Shown: positions 51,459 to 60,856 of the stretch, one piece after another
How the letters are laid out: every line of letters starts with the position of its first letter
Position numbering within the stretch: the first letter of the stretch is position 1
NCBI RefSeq assembly: GCF_025562755.1
Contig: NZ_CP103300.1
Location: 1 to 64,000 of the forward strand
Direction of reading: 5' to 3'
Origin: Endozoicomonas euniceicola
GTDB lineage: Bacteria > Pseudomonadota > Gammaproteobacteria > Pseudomonadales > Endozoicomonadaceae
Length of the DNA stretch: 64,000 bases
The notes under the pieces: model-generated
The model's database searches: none
What the model was told of the DNA's origin: nothing
Seen by the model: only the letters and a program-made list of their open reading frames with translations
Position numbers and translations under genes: made by a program

Positions 51459-52358
51459 TCAAGCCGTGACATCAACAGTGGCTAACAGCTCTGTTGCTGA
51501 CAGGCCAGTACCACGGCTAATCAGCCGATGCTCAGCCACGGCGGTGAAAACCGCTTGCAGGTCCTCGGGGATAACATAATCCCTGTCGTGCAGTAGTGCC
51601 CAGGCTTTGCTGGCCTGCAACAATGACAGGCTGGCGCGGGGGGATAAACCGGTGACAAAATCACTGGCAAGGCGGGTAGCAGTGACCACTCTGAGCAGGT
51701 ACTTCAGAAAATGGTCACTGGCATGAACGGTTTCAACCTGAAGCTGCCAACTTTTCAGACTGTCTGGAGAGAGTACCTGTTGGCAGTCATGCAGGCGGCT
51801 GCGGCCCGCTTCACCTTTCAGCAGTGACAGCTCTGATTCCTGGTCTGGATAGCCCAGTTGAATGCGCATTAAAAAACGATCCAGTTGTGATTCTGGCAGC
51901 GCAAAAGTGCCTTCCTGGGCGGCTGGGTTCTGAGTCGCTATAACAAAAAAAGGCGATGGCAGTGTCAGGGTTTGTCCTTCAACCGTCACCTGTTGCTCTT
52001 CCATGGCTTCCAGCAAGGCACTCTGGGTTCGGGGAGACGCGCGGTTGATCTCGTCAGCAAGAATCAGCTGGGAAAACACCGGCCCTTTATGGAAACGAAA
52101 GGAGCCGGTCTGTTTTTCATAGACGGATACACCAATGATATCCGCTGGCAGCAGGTCACTGGTAAACTGGATGCGTTGGTAATTCAGTCCCATTACCATG
52201 GCCAGCCCATGAGCCAGGGTAGTTTTGCCCATGCCAGGCAAGTCTTCCACCAGCAGGTGCCCTCCGGACAGAAGACAACAGACTGCCAGTCGCACCTCAT
52301 GCTCCTTACCCTTAATCAGATTATTAAGACTATGAACGCACTGGTGCAACTCTTTCAT
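51459..52358 (-). CDS. MoxR-family AAA+ ATPase
   Basis: 299 residues. Walker A is GGHLLVEDLPGMGKTTLAHG, Walker B is FSQLILADEINRASPRTQSA, sensor 1 is FFVIATQNPAAQEGTFALPE and sensor 2 is GLSPRASLSLLQASKAWALL. All MoxR hallmarks are complete. MoxR ATPases act as chaperone-like remodelers, here presumably for the DUF58 and transglutaminase partners encoded directly downstream (12 bp to the DUF58 start). It is the first gene of the operon, divergent from the 1013-aa membrane protein gene. Confidence 0.93.
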   Translation of the reverse strand: MKELHQCVHSLNNLIKGKEHEVRLAVCCLLSGGHLLVEDLPGMGKTTLAHGLAMVMGLNYQRIQFTSDLLPADIIGVSVYEKQTGSFRFHKGPVFSQLILADEINRASPRTQSALLEAMEEQQVTVEGQTLTLPSPFFVIATQNPAAQEGTFALPESQLDRFLMRIQLGYPDQESELSLLKGEAGRSRLHDCQQVLSPDSLKSWQLQVETVHASDHFLKYLLRVVTATRLASDFVTGLSPRASLSLLQASKAWALLHDRDYVIPEDLQAVFTAVAEHRLISRGTGLSATELLATVDVTA

Positions 52359-52568
52359 TGCAGTGAACCTGTTATGTTATCGGGGTTAAGGGGCAGACCT
52401 GTCTGTTTATATCGGCAGGTCTTGCCAGATGTTCGCAAATACCCTGACAACCTGTTTCCCTGCATCATGGACATTCAGAATAAGAGTCCGGCAGGCCAGT
52501 AAAATGATGTCTAGAATAGGTCGGGTTGTTTTTCTGGATCACAGAATAATCTCCGGAGCCGTTTGGGA

Positions 52569-55500
52569 ATGAATTACTTTCGGGTTGGTTGGATCTTTGT
52601 TTATTACATACTGTCTTTTTTTTGTCTGACACAATCCTACGGCTCAGGTTTACACGATTCAGTGAATTTTCCCGTCTTTGGGGAGCTTCCGGTACTCCGG
52701 GAAAATAAGATCAAAAACGTTTACCAACTGAGTAGCTTCTTTATTGAGGCGCAGGATGCAAAAGAGTTTGACCAGGTAAAAATAACGCGATTCAGCAATG
52801 ATGATTATTCAGCGACTTACCGGTTCAGGAACAACGTTCGCTATCGCATTCATTATCAGCCTATGCATCAAAAAGTCATTTTGATTAACCACAACTCTGC
52901 TCATGACTTTCACAACACTCTTGATAACACTCTTGATAACACTCTTGATAACACTTTTGATAACACGCTCGATGAAATTATTCAGGACAAAAGAAACATC
53001 GAAATTCAGTTGGATTATACCCACTACGATCCCCTGAACGTTCATTTCAACGTCGCAAGAATGGTCAGTTCCGGGTTTGTCCAACATTTAGAGCAGGCTA
53101 TTAACTGTACTGGGCAATCCGCAGGAACATGCAGCACCGGCTACACCTCCAAAACCGAAACACACAACCACTATCAGCCATACACCCTGAACTCTGTCTC
53201 CCGGATAGATATGGCAGAAGAACCTGAAAAATCCACCCGGATAACCATGGACGGAGAGGAGGTCTTCATTTCATACAATGGAAGCGGAACTTATCGCCGA
53301 ACCCGCGCTACGGGCAGACAATACGGAAATAATAAACAAACACAGCCCAAACAAACGGACCCACAACCTTCAACCTCAACCAGTACAGCAGGTGCAGACA
53401 GAACACTTTCAGGAAGCGCCGCAGGTAGTGCATCATCGTCTGGTGATGAAAACGGCGATGATGATCCTGATAAAAGAAAGCAACATGATAAAAAAGAGCC
53501 TGACGATTATCAGGAGACGCCTTCAGACAAACCCGTACTGACTCAGACACAAGTGATGCAGTACTTAAGGTTCATTAATGAGGGGCTTCATTACCAGATC
53601 GACAAGGAAGTAACCGTCGATCCAATAATTGTTGACCTGTTGCGGCTATGGGCTGACCAGCCCGGAGAACTGGCTCTGGCGCTGAGGAACTACCTGAGGG
53701 AATGGTTCGGAGTCAGTCCGGCTGAACTGGCTGTACTTGAAAACGCAATGAACAGTGTTATTGAGAATTCATTCTCGACATTAGCCTATAGATACAGGAA
53801 TTGCGAGGAAAGCTATTACTGCAATGCGCTGTTAAATGCCTACCTTGCAGAATTGAAACGGTATCATCCGGGTCTGTCTGAACCACAGCTGATCACCTTG
53901 TCCGATCTGTTGACACAAACGTTTGGTCAAATTATTGCCTTTAACCGCATCAACGAACTTCTGCCACTGATAAACCAACACGGACTTTGTCTGCCCCACA
54001 GGCTCAAAGAGACAAAAAGCTCTGCAGGGTGCCAGGGAGCATCCTGCGGCATGGTCAGCTATTGCTCGGGAGAGCGTATCGCAAATGGCATCAGGACGGT
54101 ATTTGGTACTCACTCTGCCACCATGGCATTCTCATTTCTCATTCTCGCATACCTTTATTCCAATCAACTCGAACTGTTTGGTCCAGACGTGGAAGTCGAT
54201 GAGCTGCTGGTATTCCTGATGTCAAGCTTCAGTACCGGTGCCAGTATTGTGGCATCGGTGCTTAATACCGTCTCCCTGTGCACGCTGTTAAAGATGGCAC
54301 CCTGTTTTTCCAATCGGAACATAATGATTCTGGGAGGACTGAATACCCTGAAAGACCTGTTTACCATCACCGGATTAATCTTTGGCATGATGCTTCCTGA
54401 CCAACCAGAGAACCTCCGGCTCTGCCAGGTATTAAACGGCATCTTTGGTGCGGCTTTTCCCGTCTATTTACTGCACAACATAAGGAAGCTGTACAGCTCA
54501 CAGAGTGGCGACGGACAAACCGGCCGGCAGGAAAACTATGCATCCCTACAACTAAAACAAGTAAGCTGCCCGGTGTTTTTTACTACAGTTGCCTATTGCG
54601 CTTCCTTACTGTTGAGCGCTCATTTTACGTGCCAGACGGACGAAAGTAGCTTTTTTACTACAGGTATTACCTCCGCATGGTGCAATCTCGCCCTCGCCTT
54701 TCAGGAAAACACAACATATGCTGAGATAGTTCGACTTGGCAGCTATATTGCCACGGCGTTTGTGTTCTTTTCCCTCTGGAAACAGCATAAAATCATTCGT
54801 GAAATCTCATCACAAACCGATCCGGCCATATCAGATCAACTTCAGCACGTCACCGCAATGAGACGGCCTCTTAACATAAGAGCCGTAATCTCTGTCTTAA
54901 CTTTGCTTGGGTCATTTTTCGACCGGTTTGGTATTAACCCATTAAGTTTCTGGTGGATTCCCCTTCTGGATACTGCCAAGTCGATCTATTTCGAAGGCGC
55001 TGTCCAGACGCTTCGGGAGCGAGTCATTGCCGTGAATATTCACGGCCTTAAAACGGATGAACTGAAACAGTCTTTTAATGAGGCGGTAAGGGCGGTTGAA
55101 ATCCATCCAGATATGACAATGGGCGAATACATAGAAAGAATTTATGACCAGTTCGATAAAGCCTGCATAAGAACCAAGAGAAGCAGCTCTAACTGGGTTC
55201 GCAACTATGCGACGCATGATCAATTTGAAGCTCTGCTTAACCTGAACAGCCTCAACGACGATGGCAATGAGAAGACGCACGTGATAAGGCCAGCAGGTCA
55301 ACAGGGGACTTATGTTCAGATTCACCCGGATATATTTACGCCTCCTGCCATTCCTGACACAGGCGAAACCGCTAATACCTGCGATTGCAATGGAGCCTGT
55401 AAGTGCGCTACTTACCAGCAGAGTGAATCAGGGGGCAGGGGTGGAATGCGGGAGTCTACGGAAAACATTCCACTCCCGGTCTCTCGTTTTACCATTGAGC

Positions 55501-55607
55501 CTGTTGCCATTGACTCAGCCACCAAGGCGAATACAGAAAACAGTGAAGACGACCCTTTGCTTCCTCCGGGGCAAACAGGCCCGGAGCAAACAAACAAAGA
55601 GGACTGA
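52569..55607 (+). CDS. Large membrane protein of unknown function (about 1013 aa)
   Basis: ATG 52569 follows CCGGAG. No family is recognised. The order is: an N-terminal signal/anchor (WIFVYYILSFFCLTQSYGSG); an exported-looking domain to about 250 with a five-fold tetrapeptide repeat (NTLD/NTFD, residues about 116-135); a Gln/Thr/Ser-rich disordered stretch ending in acidic DDDPDKRKQHDKKEPDDYQE; a helical domain (about 325-470); a Cys-rich segment (SAGCQGASCGMVSYCSGE); about six to seven hydrophobic helices between 520 and 830; and a C-terminal tail with a short Cys cluster (CDCNGACKCA). The helix bundle after a large N-terminal ectodomain recalls polytopic receptor-like layouts. No function is assigned. 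Confidence 0.7.
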   Translation: MNYFRVGWIFVYYILSFFCLTQSYGSGLHDSVNFPVFGELPVLRENKIKNVYQLSSFFIEAQDAKEFDQVKITRFSNDDYSATYRFRNNVRYRIHYQPMHQKVILINHNSAHDFHNTLDNTLDNTLDNTFDNTLDEIIQDKRNIEIQLDYTHYDPLNVHFNVARMVSSGFVQHLEQAINCTGQSAGTCSTGYTSKTETHNHYQPYTLNSVSRIDMAEEPEKSTRITMDGEEVFISYNGSGTYRRTRATGRQYGNNKQTQPKQTDPQPSTSTSTAGADRTLSGSAAGSASSSGDENGDDDPDKRKQHDKKEPDDYQETPSDKPVLTQTQVMQYLRFINEGLHYQIDKEVTVDPIIVDLLRLWADQPGELALALRNYLREWFGVSPAELAVLENAMNSVIENSFSTLAYRYRNCEESYYCNALLNAYLAELKRYHPGLSEPQLITLSDLLTQTFGQIIAFNRINELLPLINQHGLCLPHRLKETKSSAGCQGASCGMVSYCSGERIANGIRTVFGTHSATMAFSFLILAYLYSNQLELFGPDVEVDELLVFLMSSFSTGASIVASVLNTVSLCTLLKMAPCFSNRNIMILGGLNTLKDLFTITGLIFGMMLPDQPENLRLCQVLNGIFGAAFPVYLLHNIRKLYSSQSGDGQTGRQENYASLQLKQVSCPVFFTTVAYCASLLLSAHFTCQTDESSFFTTGITSAWCNLALAFQENTTYAEIVRLGSYIATAFVFFSLWKQHKIIREISSQTDPAISDQLQHVTAMRRPLNIRAVISVLTLLGSFFDRFGINPLSFWWIPLLDTAKSIYFEGAVQTLRERVIAVNIHGLKTDELKQSFNEAVRAVEIHPDMTMGEYIERIYDQFDKACIRTKRSSSNWVRNYATHDQFEALLNLNSLNDDGNEKTHVIRPAGQQGTYVQIHPDIFTPPAIPDTGETANTCDCNGACKCATYQQSESGGRGGMRESTENIPLPVSRFTIEPVAIDSATKANTENSEDDPLLPPGQTGPEQTNKED
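52914..52973 (+). repeat. Five 12-bp tandem repeats in coding sequence
   Basis: The unit AACACTCTTGAT occurs three times exactly, then with one change (AACACTTTTGAT), then as AACACGCTCGAT. Each unit encodes NTLD (NTFD once). Because 12 is a multiple of three, gain or loss of units changes protein length without shifting the frame. Confidence 0.93.
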
Positions 55608-55611
55608 CAGC

Positions 55612-56832
55612 TTAACGGCTCCTTAAAAGCTGACCCAGCCCCCTTTCAAGGTCACGTTTGAGGTCATCAATATTCTCCAGGCCCACGGCAATACGTACCA
55701 GGTTTTCTGTAATACCGGAACGCGCCTTGTCCTCATCAGACAGACGACAGTGAGTGGTAGTGGCCGGGTGGGTAATGGTGGTTCGGGTGTCCCCCAGGTT
55801 GGCAGTGCGGGACATGATCTGAAGGCGATCAATAACGGTCCAGGCTTCTTTGCGCCCGCCCCTGACCTCAAAAGCCAATACGCCACCAAAACCTTTCTGC
55901 TGTCGTTTAGCCAGCTCATATCCGGGGTGAGATGGCAAACCAGAGTAATGAACGGCTTCCACCGCAGGGTGCTTATCAAGCCACTCTGCCAGTGCCATGG
56001 TGTTACGGCAGTGCGCCTCCATACGCAAGCTGAGGGTTTCCAGCCCCTTGTAAAAGTTCCAGGCATTAAACGGACTGAGACAGGCACCCGCCGCCCGTTG
56101 CCACAGGTGCATTTCCTTAATCAGTTCAGCCTTACCCACAGCAACGCCACCCATGCAGCGTCCCTGCCCGTCAATGTATTTGGTGGCGGAATGCACAACG
56201 ATATCGGCTCCCAGTTTTAATGGCTGTTGCAGTGCCGGGGTGCAGAAACAGTTGTCGACCATCAGCCAGGCCTTGCTGTTATGAGGATTGTTGCCATGGG
56301 CAATACCTGCCATGACTTCCAGATCCACCACGTCGCCACGAGGATTGGAGGGCGTTTCCAGAAACAGCAACCTGGTTTCAGGTCGCACAGCCTCTCGCCA
56401 CTGGTTATAGTCAGTGAAATCAACAAAGGTAGTTTTGACACCGAACTTGTGGAGGTATTTCGCAAAAATCGTAAAGGTGGTTCCGAATACACTGCAAGAA
56501 CAGATGACATGATCACCCGCTTGCAATAACCCCATGCACATACCCAGTATCGCGGCCATACCAGAAGAAGACGCACAGGCCATCTCCCCCCCTTCAAGGG
56601 CAGCCATACGGTCTTCAAACATTTTGACGGACGGATTGGTATAGCGGGAATAAACATTCCCTTCCTGGTCTCCGGCAAAAACGGCCTGCGCCTGCGCAGC
56701 GCTTTCATAGGCAAAACTGGAGGTCAGATAAATTGCCTCACTGTGTTCCCCTTCCCCACTGCGAATAGACCCTGTGCGAATGGCCTGAGTTTCAAAGGCC
56801 CAATCCGATGTCATATTGTCGTTATCTTTCAT
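55612..56832 (-). CDS. metZ: O-succinylhomoserine sulfhydrylase
   Basis: 406 residues from ATG 56832 (AGGAA 5 bases upstream; an ATG 27 codons earlier has none). It is a PLP enzyme of the Cys/Met-metabolism fold-I family that makes homocysteine from O-succinylhomoserine and sulfide. Visible motifs are YSRYTNPSVKMFEDRMAALE, SSSGMAAILGMCM, the PLP-lysine motif ADIVVHSATKYIDGQGRCMG and SRTANLGDTRTTITHPATTT. The specific VHSATKYIDGQGRCMGG and ITHPATTTHCRL segments match MetZ rather than MetB. It ends 5 bp from the convergent membrane-protein gene. Length and motifs are complete. Confidence 0.92.
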   Translation of the reverse strand: MKDNDNMTSDWAFETQAIRTGSIRSGEGEHSEAIYLTSSFAYESAAQAQAVFAGDQEGNVYSRYTNPSVKMFEDRMAALEGGEMACASSSGMAAILGMCMGLLQAGDHVICSCSVFGTTFTIFAKYLHKFGVKTTFVDFTDYNQWREAVRPETRLLFLETPSNPRGDVVDLEVMAGIAHGNNPHNSKAWLMVDNCFCTPALQQPLKLGADIVVHSATKYIDGQGRCMGGVAVGKAELIKEMHLWQRAAGACLSPFNAWNFYKGLETLSLRMEAHCRNTMALAEWLDKHPAVEAVHYSGLPSHPGYELAKRQQKGFGGVLAFEVRGGRKEAWTVIDRLQIMSRTANLGDTRTTITHPATTTHCRLSDEDKARSGITENLVRIAVGLENIDDLKRDLERGLGQLLRSR

Positions 56833-56976
56833 GGAATTTCCTGACGTCAGAGCTGACAGCCCGTGCTGTGAGGTACTTGAGAAAAGACCCGTCGCACCAG
56901 CCTCCGTTCGCAAAAGCGAAGGATGGTTAACATAACCAAATTACTGCGACATTAACAGCTCGAATTACGTAGATTC

Positions 56977-57067
56977 CGACAAACAGCCAACCCGTTCGCT
57001 ATATCCTGACTATAAAAGCCAGCGCAAGCCCATAGCTGATAGCCTGAATAATCGTCCGGGGCTGGAT
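56977..57067 (+). pseudogene. Decayed fragment of a second xni copy
   Basis: The stretch reads SLYPDYKSQRKPIADSLNNR in one frame, against ELYPDYKSQRKPMPDILNNR encoded at about 58228-58287 in intact xni. The DNA is also alike: TATAAAAGCCAGCG(C/T)AAGCCCAT is shared, and GACA..CAGCCAACCC precedes it in both. The fragment lacks a start and loses similarity after about 57067. It lies upstream of the RING gene, so the RING gene is bracketed by partial and complete xni sequence. Confidence 0.78.
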
Positions 57068-57147
57068 TCAAGCAACAAACCACACGACCAGCCGCACTGG
57101 AACTTGTCGGTGAGTTTTGAGTCCTATCTAACTAAGGAACTTAATAG

Positions 57148-57792
57148 GTGGGTTGGATGATGGGAATTATAGAGAGTGTTGCGATAAGGTTGGGTTATCA
57201 ACATCAGCAGGACTGTAAAGTTTGCTATGAGAATTTTGACAGTCATGAACATGAAAAGATTACTTTGCCTTGTCAGGGGAAGCATGTCTTTTGCAGAAGG
57301 TGCGTTAGTACAATTCTGGTAGGTGAGATGCCTAAATGCCCCTATTGCCGCGCGGATATATCATCATTTAAGCCCCCCCGGCCATTGCGTGAACGAATGG
57401 TTACATTACTATCCGATGTTGTTTTTGGTGCTTGTTTTGGGGCTATTCCTGGTGCCATTGCTGCTGGTGGCATTTGTTTTGGAAGTGCTGCTTACGCTGT
57501 TGGTAGTGCTTTTGGCTATAAGGTTAGTGCTATTGATAATGGAGCCATAAAAAGTGCTGTTTTTCTGGCTGGTTTCGGTGGCATATTTTATGGTGCTGCT
57601 ACTATGGGGGCTTCTGCCGATAACGATGCAGCTCTTATTGATAAGAGACTTGCAGTCACTTTTGTTTCTCTGGGTGTCGTTTCAATTATCACTCTTTCCG
57701 CCTTTTTTAACGTGCGTAAATTGCAACACGACCTGACTACCTATCTACTGAACAAAATCGCTGGAGCCGAGGCTGAAATACATATTGTGTAA
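57148..57792 (+). CDS. RING-finger membrane protein, candidate E3 ubiquitin ligase
   Basis: 214 residues (GTG 57148 after AAGGAA; ATG 57157 is possible). Residues 23-67 form a full RING-HC pattern: C23-x2-C26-x15-C42-x3-H46-x2-C49-x2-C52-x11-C64-x2-C67, with the typical KCPYCRADI ending. In eukaryotes this fold binds two zinc ions and recruits ubiquitin-loaded E2 enzymes. Two or three glycine/alanine-rich hydrophobic segments follow: about 87-122 (VVFGACFGAIPGAIAAGGIC), 131-155 and 165-190. They could anchor it in a membrane. AT-rich wobble use and the position next to a duplicated xni fragment suggest transfer. Bacterial RING proteins are normally effectors used in host cells; export is not shown here. 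Confidence 0.82.
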   Translation: MGWMMGIIESVAIRLGYQHQQDCKVCYENFDSHEHEKITLPCQGKHVFCRRCVSTILVGEMPKCPYCRADISSFKPPRPLRERMVTLLSDVVFGACFGAIPGAIAAGGICFGSAAYAVGSAFGYKVSAIDNGAIKSAVFLAGFGGIFYGAATMGASADNDAALIDKRLAVTFVSLGVVSIITLSAFFNVRKLQHDLTTYLLNKIAGAEAEIHIV

Positions 57793-58030
57793 ACGCTTGT
57801 CGGTGACATACTCCCTCCACTAAATCGGCAAGCCCATTATGCAGGATTTCGCAGTGCACTGAAGTTAGTACATGGGCTTGCTCTACGCAAGCCTCGCTAT
57901 CCATCTCCATCCAAACCTTCAAAGGTCGCGCCGCTCCCAATGAGAGGCTATGGATGGAGAATTTCGCAAGGTTTGTTAAACTTTTCTGATTTCTGAACAC
58001 TGACTGAACAAATAGTTTGGAACCAGAGCC

Positions 58031-58798
58031 ATGCGCCCTCACCTGTTACTAATTGATGCACTGAACCTGATTCGCCGGATACATGCGGCGGTGAGAGCGC
58101 CCGATGAGAACCGTCAGGTAGACGGTGCCATTTCCTCAACCATTTCTTCACTGTCAAGAGCGCTGCACGACAGCCAGCCAACCCATGCACTGGTCGTATT
58201 TGATGGCAATCCGCCCACCTGGCGACATGAGCTGTATCCAGATTATAAAAGCCAGCGTAAGCCCATGCCTGACATCCTGAATAACCGCCTGGGTGATTTT
58301 AATAACGCTTTTTTACAGCTGGGCGTGAAGACCTTTCGCCGTTCAGGTCTGGAAGCTGATGATGTGATTGCCTCGATAGCCAGCAAGGCGATGGGAGCAG
58401 GTGTTGCTGTGACGATTCTCTCTACTGACCGCAGCTTTCAGCAGTTGCTCACCCAGCCATCCATACGACTGAGGGACCATTTTCAGAAACAGGATCATGA
58501 TGCTGAAACGGTTTTCCAGCAGCTGGGCTTCAGGCCGGAGCAACTGGTTGATTACTGGGCAATGGCAGGCAATGGCGATATTCCCGGCGTCAGTGGTGTT
58601 GGCAAACAGGGGGCAACAAAGCTCATGCTGGAGCTTGGCGGGCTGGAGCAGGTGTTTCAGCAAGGTGAGTCAAAAGGGGCTGCGGGAAAAGTCTGCGCGC
58701 AAAAAGAGCAGGCGTTGCTGTCACAACGCCTTGCCACTCTGGCTACTGAGCTGGAGCTGGGCGTACGTTTAAAAGACCTGCGCTTCAGTCGCCCTTAG
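58031..58798 (+). CDS. xni: Flap endonuclease Xni (ExoIX)
   Basis: 255 residues, the expected length. The 5'-3' exonuclease/FEN fold shows HLLLIDALNLIRRIHAA (first Asp), ALVVFDGNPPTWRHELYPDY with KSQRKPMP, SGLEADDVIASIASKA (E-x-DD) and YWAMAGNGDIPGVSGVGKQG ATKL (helix-three-turn-helix). As in E. coli Xni, several of the downstream metal ligands of longer FENs appear to be missing (family knowledge), so its activity is debated. It overlaps the convergent yejA-like gene by 14 bases. Confidence 0.9.
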   Translation: MRPHLLLIDALNLIRRIHAAVRAPDENRQVDGAISSTISSLSRALHDSQPTHALVVFDGNPPTWRHELYPDYKSQRKPMPDILNNRLGDFNNAFLQLGVKTFRRSGLEADDVIASIASKAMGAGVAVTILSTDRSFQQLLTQPSIRLRDHFQKQDHDAETVFQQLGFRPEQLVDYWAMAGNGDIPGVSGVGKQGATKLMLELGGLEQVFQQGESKGAAGKVCAQKEQALLSQRLATLATELELGVRLKDLRFSRP

Positions 58799-60671
58799 CC
58801 GGCAAGTCCTTGCGCCACCAGGTACTGAAAGGTGTTGTGTAAATCGGTGCCTTTTCTGGCCAGGCAAACACATCCCGGTAGGCCACTCGCATAGAGTCAG
58901 AATACCACTTTGGGATACCGTAATGCTGCCAGAGCAGGATGCGATCAAGACTTCTGGTCAGCGATTTTAATTCGGCAGTGCTTCTGGCTTCGGGTATTTT
59001 TTCCAGCAGCGCATCAATAGCCGGATGTTTGATGCCTGCTAAATTGAGGCTCCCTTCTGCATCCGCCCGTTCTGAATGGAAATAATCAAACAGCTCGGCG
59101 TCCGGAGCCAGTGACTGCGGCAGTACACGCAGCACCATGTCATAATCATGCGCCCGAACCTGACGGATATACTGTGCAGCGTCCGCACGAATCAGGTTCA
59201 TTTCGATGCCAATGGTTTCCAGATTTTTTTTCAGGGGTATCAGATAGCCCTCTGAGGCAGCGCCCTGCTCCAGAAAGGAGAAGCGCATGGGCTTGCCGGT
59301 TTCCCGGTTTCTGAGGGTATTATCCCGGAGTTCCCAGCCTGCCTCTTTCAACAAGGCTAATGCCTGTTTCTGCTGAGCCCGGATGGAACCGTCTCCTGAC
59401 GTGGGGGCAGGCTTGAAGGGTTGGTTCAATAGTTCAGGCGGTAGCTTACCCTTCCAGGGCTCAAGCCAGTGTTTTTCTGCCTGATCCGGTAAACCTTTTG
59501 CCGACATGGGAGAATTGGGGAAATAGCTGTGCGAGCGCTTATAAGCACTGTAGAAAATAGATCGGTTGACCCATTCAAAATCAAACACCAGGCTGATGGC
59601 CTGCCGCACCCGCCGGTCGTTGAATGGCTTGCGGCGAGTATTGAAAAACATAAACGAACTGCCATAAGCCATCTGGTGAGGAATCACCCGTTTCCTGACC
59701 TTGCCTTCCCGAATCGCGGGAAAGTTGTAACCCGTATGCCAGTGTTTGGCAATCACTTCAAGGTGCAGGTCGTGTCCGCCAGCCTTGAACGATTCAAACG
59801 CTATATGGTAATCACGATGAAACCAGAGGGTAATTTTATCGAAATTGTAACGCCCTTTATTAACGGGTAAATCCTTGCCCCAGTAATCCTTAACCCGGCT
59901 GAAAGTCACTGATACGCCCGGCTTTACCGCCGTAATTTTATAAGGCCCACTGTTTAGTACTGGCTCCAGTGCGGACTTACTGATGTCATGCTTAGTCCAA
60001 TAGTGACGGGGCAGTACCGGAAGCTCTGCGACTCTGAGCAGCTGTGATCGTGTCCCGGCCTGTTTAAAAGTGAAGCGAACTTTGTGATCATCGAGTTTTT
60101 CTACCGTTTTAACAGATTCTAATTGCAGTCTGTACCGGGGATGCCCCTTCTCTTTCAGCTCATGGTAAGAAAACACCACGTCGTCTGCGGTGACCGGTAT
60201 GCCATCATGAAAACGGGCTTCAGGACGCAGGTGAAAGGTGATCCAGCGATTATCGTCAGCGTATTCAACGGAACGGGCAATTAAACCATAAGCCGACTGA
60301 ATCTCATCCCCTGACGGGCTGTACTGCCCGGTTCCTACCATTAGGGGTTCATTCAACTCGGAAAAACCATAGCGCATGTAGTTGTAGGATGGTGCAAGAG
60401 CGGGAGTCATCCCTTTGGCAGAATATGGATTCAGGGAATCAAAGGTTCCATGGACAAACAGGCTGATCTCGCCGCCCTTCGGGGCATTGGGATTAACGTA
60501 ATCGAAATGTTTGAAGTCAGATGGGTACTTCAGCTCATCAAACCGGGATAACCCATGGGAAGAATGACTCATGGGAGGTAAGGACTTCGCTACTGTTGCT
60601 GCTGGTAACATGCCGAGTATCGTAGAGAAAAGAAGGCTCAGCACCAGCCTCTGGGTTACAGGTAACTGCAT
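58785..60671 (-). CDS. yejA: ABC transporter substrate-binding protein, YejA type
   Basis: 628 residues. The signal peptide is LVLSLLFSTILGMLPAATVA followed by KSLPP. SBP_bac_5 features are YPSDFKHFDYVNPNAPKGGE, FDSLNPYSAKGM, FHLRPEARFHDGIPVTADDV with VFSYHELKEKG, and FMFFNTRRKPFNDRRVRQAI with SLVFDFEWVN. The opening and length match YejA of the YejABEF peptide/microcin C importer. Permease and ATPase genes are not next to it, so it is an orphan binding protein or works with a transporter elsewhere. Confidence 0.9.
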   Translation of the reverse strand: MQLPVTQRLVLSLLFSTILGMLPAATVAKSLPPMSHSSHGLSRFDELKYPSDFKHFDYVNPNAPKGGEISLFVHGTFDSLNPYSAKGMTPALAPSYNYMRYGFSELNEPLMVGTGQYSPSGDEIQSAYGLIARSVEYADDNRWITFHLRPEARFHDGIPVTADDVVFSYHELKEKGHPRYRLQLESVKTVEKLDDHKVRFTFKQAGTRSQLLRVAELPVLPRHYWTKHDISKSALEPVLNSGPYKITAVKPGVSVTFSRVKDYWGKDLPVNKGRYNFDKITLWFHRDYHIAFESFKAGGHDLHLEVIAKHWHTGYNFPAIREGKVRKRVIPHQMAYGSSFMFFNTRRKPFNDRRVRQAISLVFDFEWVNRSIFYSAYKRSHSYFPNSPMSAKGLPDQAEKHWLEPWKGKLPPELLNQPFKPAPTSGDGSIRAQQKQALALLKEAGWELRDNTLRNRETGKPMRFSFLEQGAASEGYLIPLKKNLETIGIEMNLIRADAAQYIRQVRAHDYDMVLRVLPQSLAPDAELFDYFHSERADAEGSLNLAGIKHPAIDALLEKIPEARSTAELKSLTRSLDRILLWQHYGIPKWYSDSMRVAYRDVFAWPEKAPIYTTPFSTWWRKDLPAKGD

Positions 60672-60856
60672 TTGTTCATTTTATTTTTTTTAAGAAGCAT
60701 CACTATAGCAGCTTCAGGGCGCATCGTGCCGAACAGACCCATAACAGTGAACAGATAAAAACTCAGGCTCGTGTGTTGGTAGCCATATAGTTTACCATCT
60801 GCTGCTGATCTTACATGGTTGTATGCATAAAGAAGTTGACTCAAGAGGATGTTTTG

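Noticed and set aside
52914..52973. Short direct repeats considered as a CRISPR array
   Set aside because: The units are only 12 bp, directly adjacent without spacers and in frame within a coding region; no cas gene is in the window.
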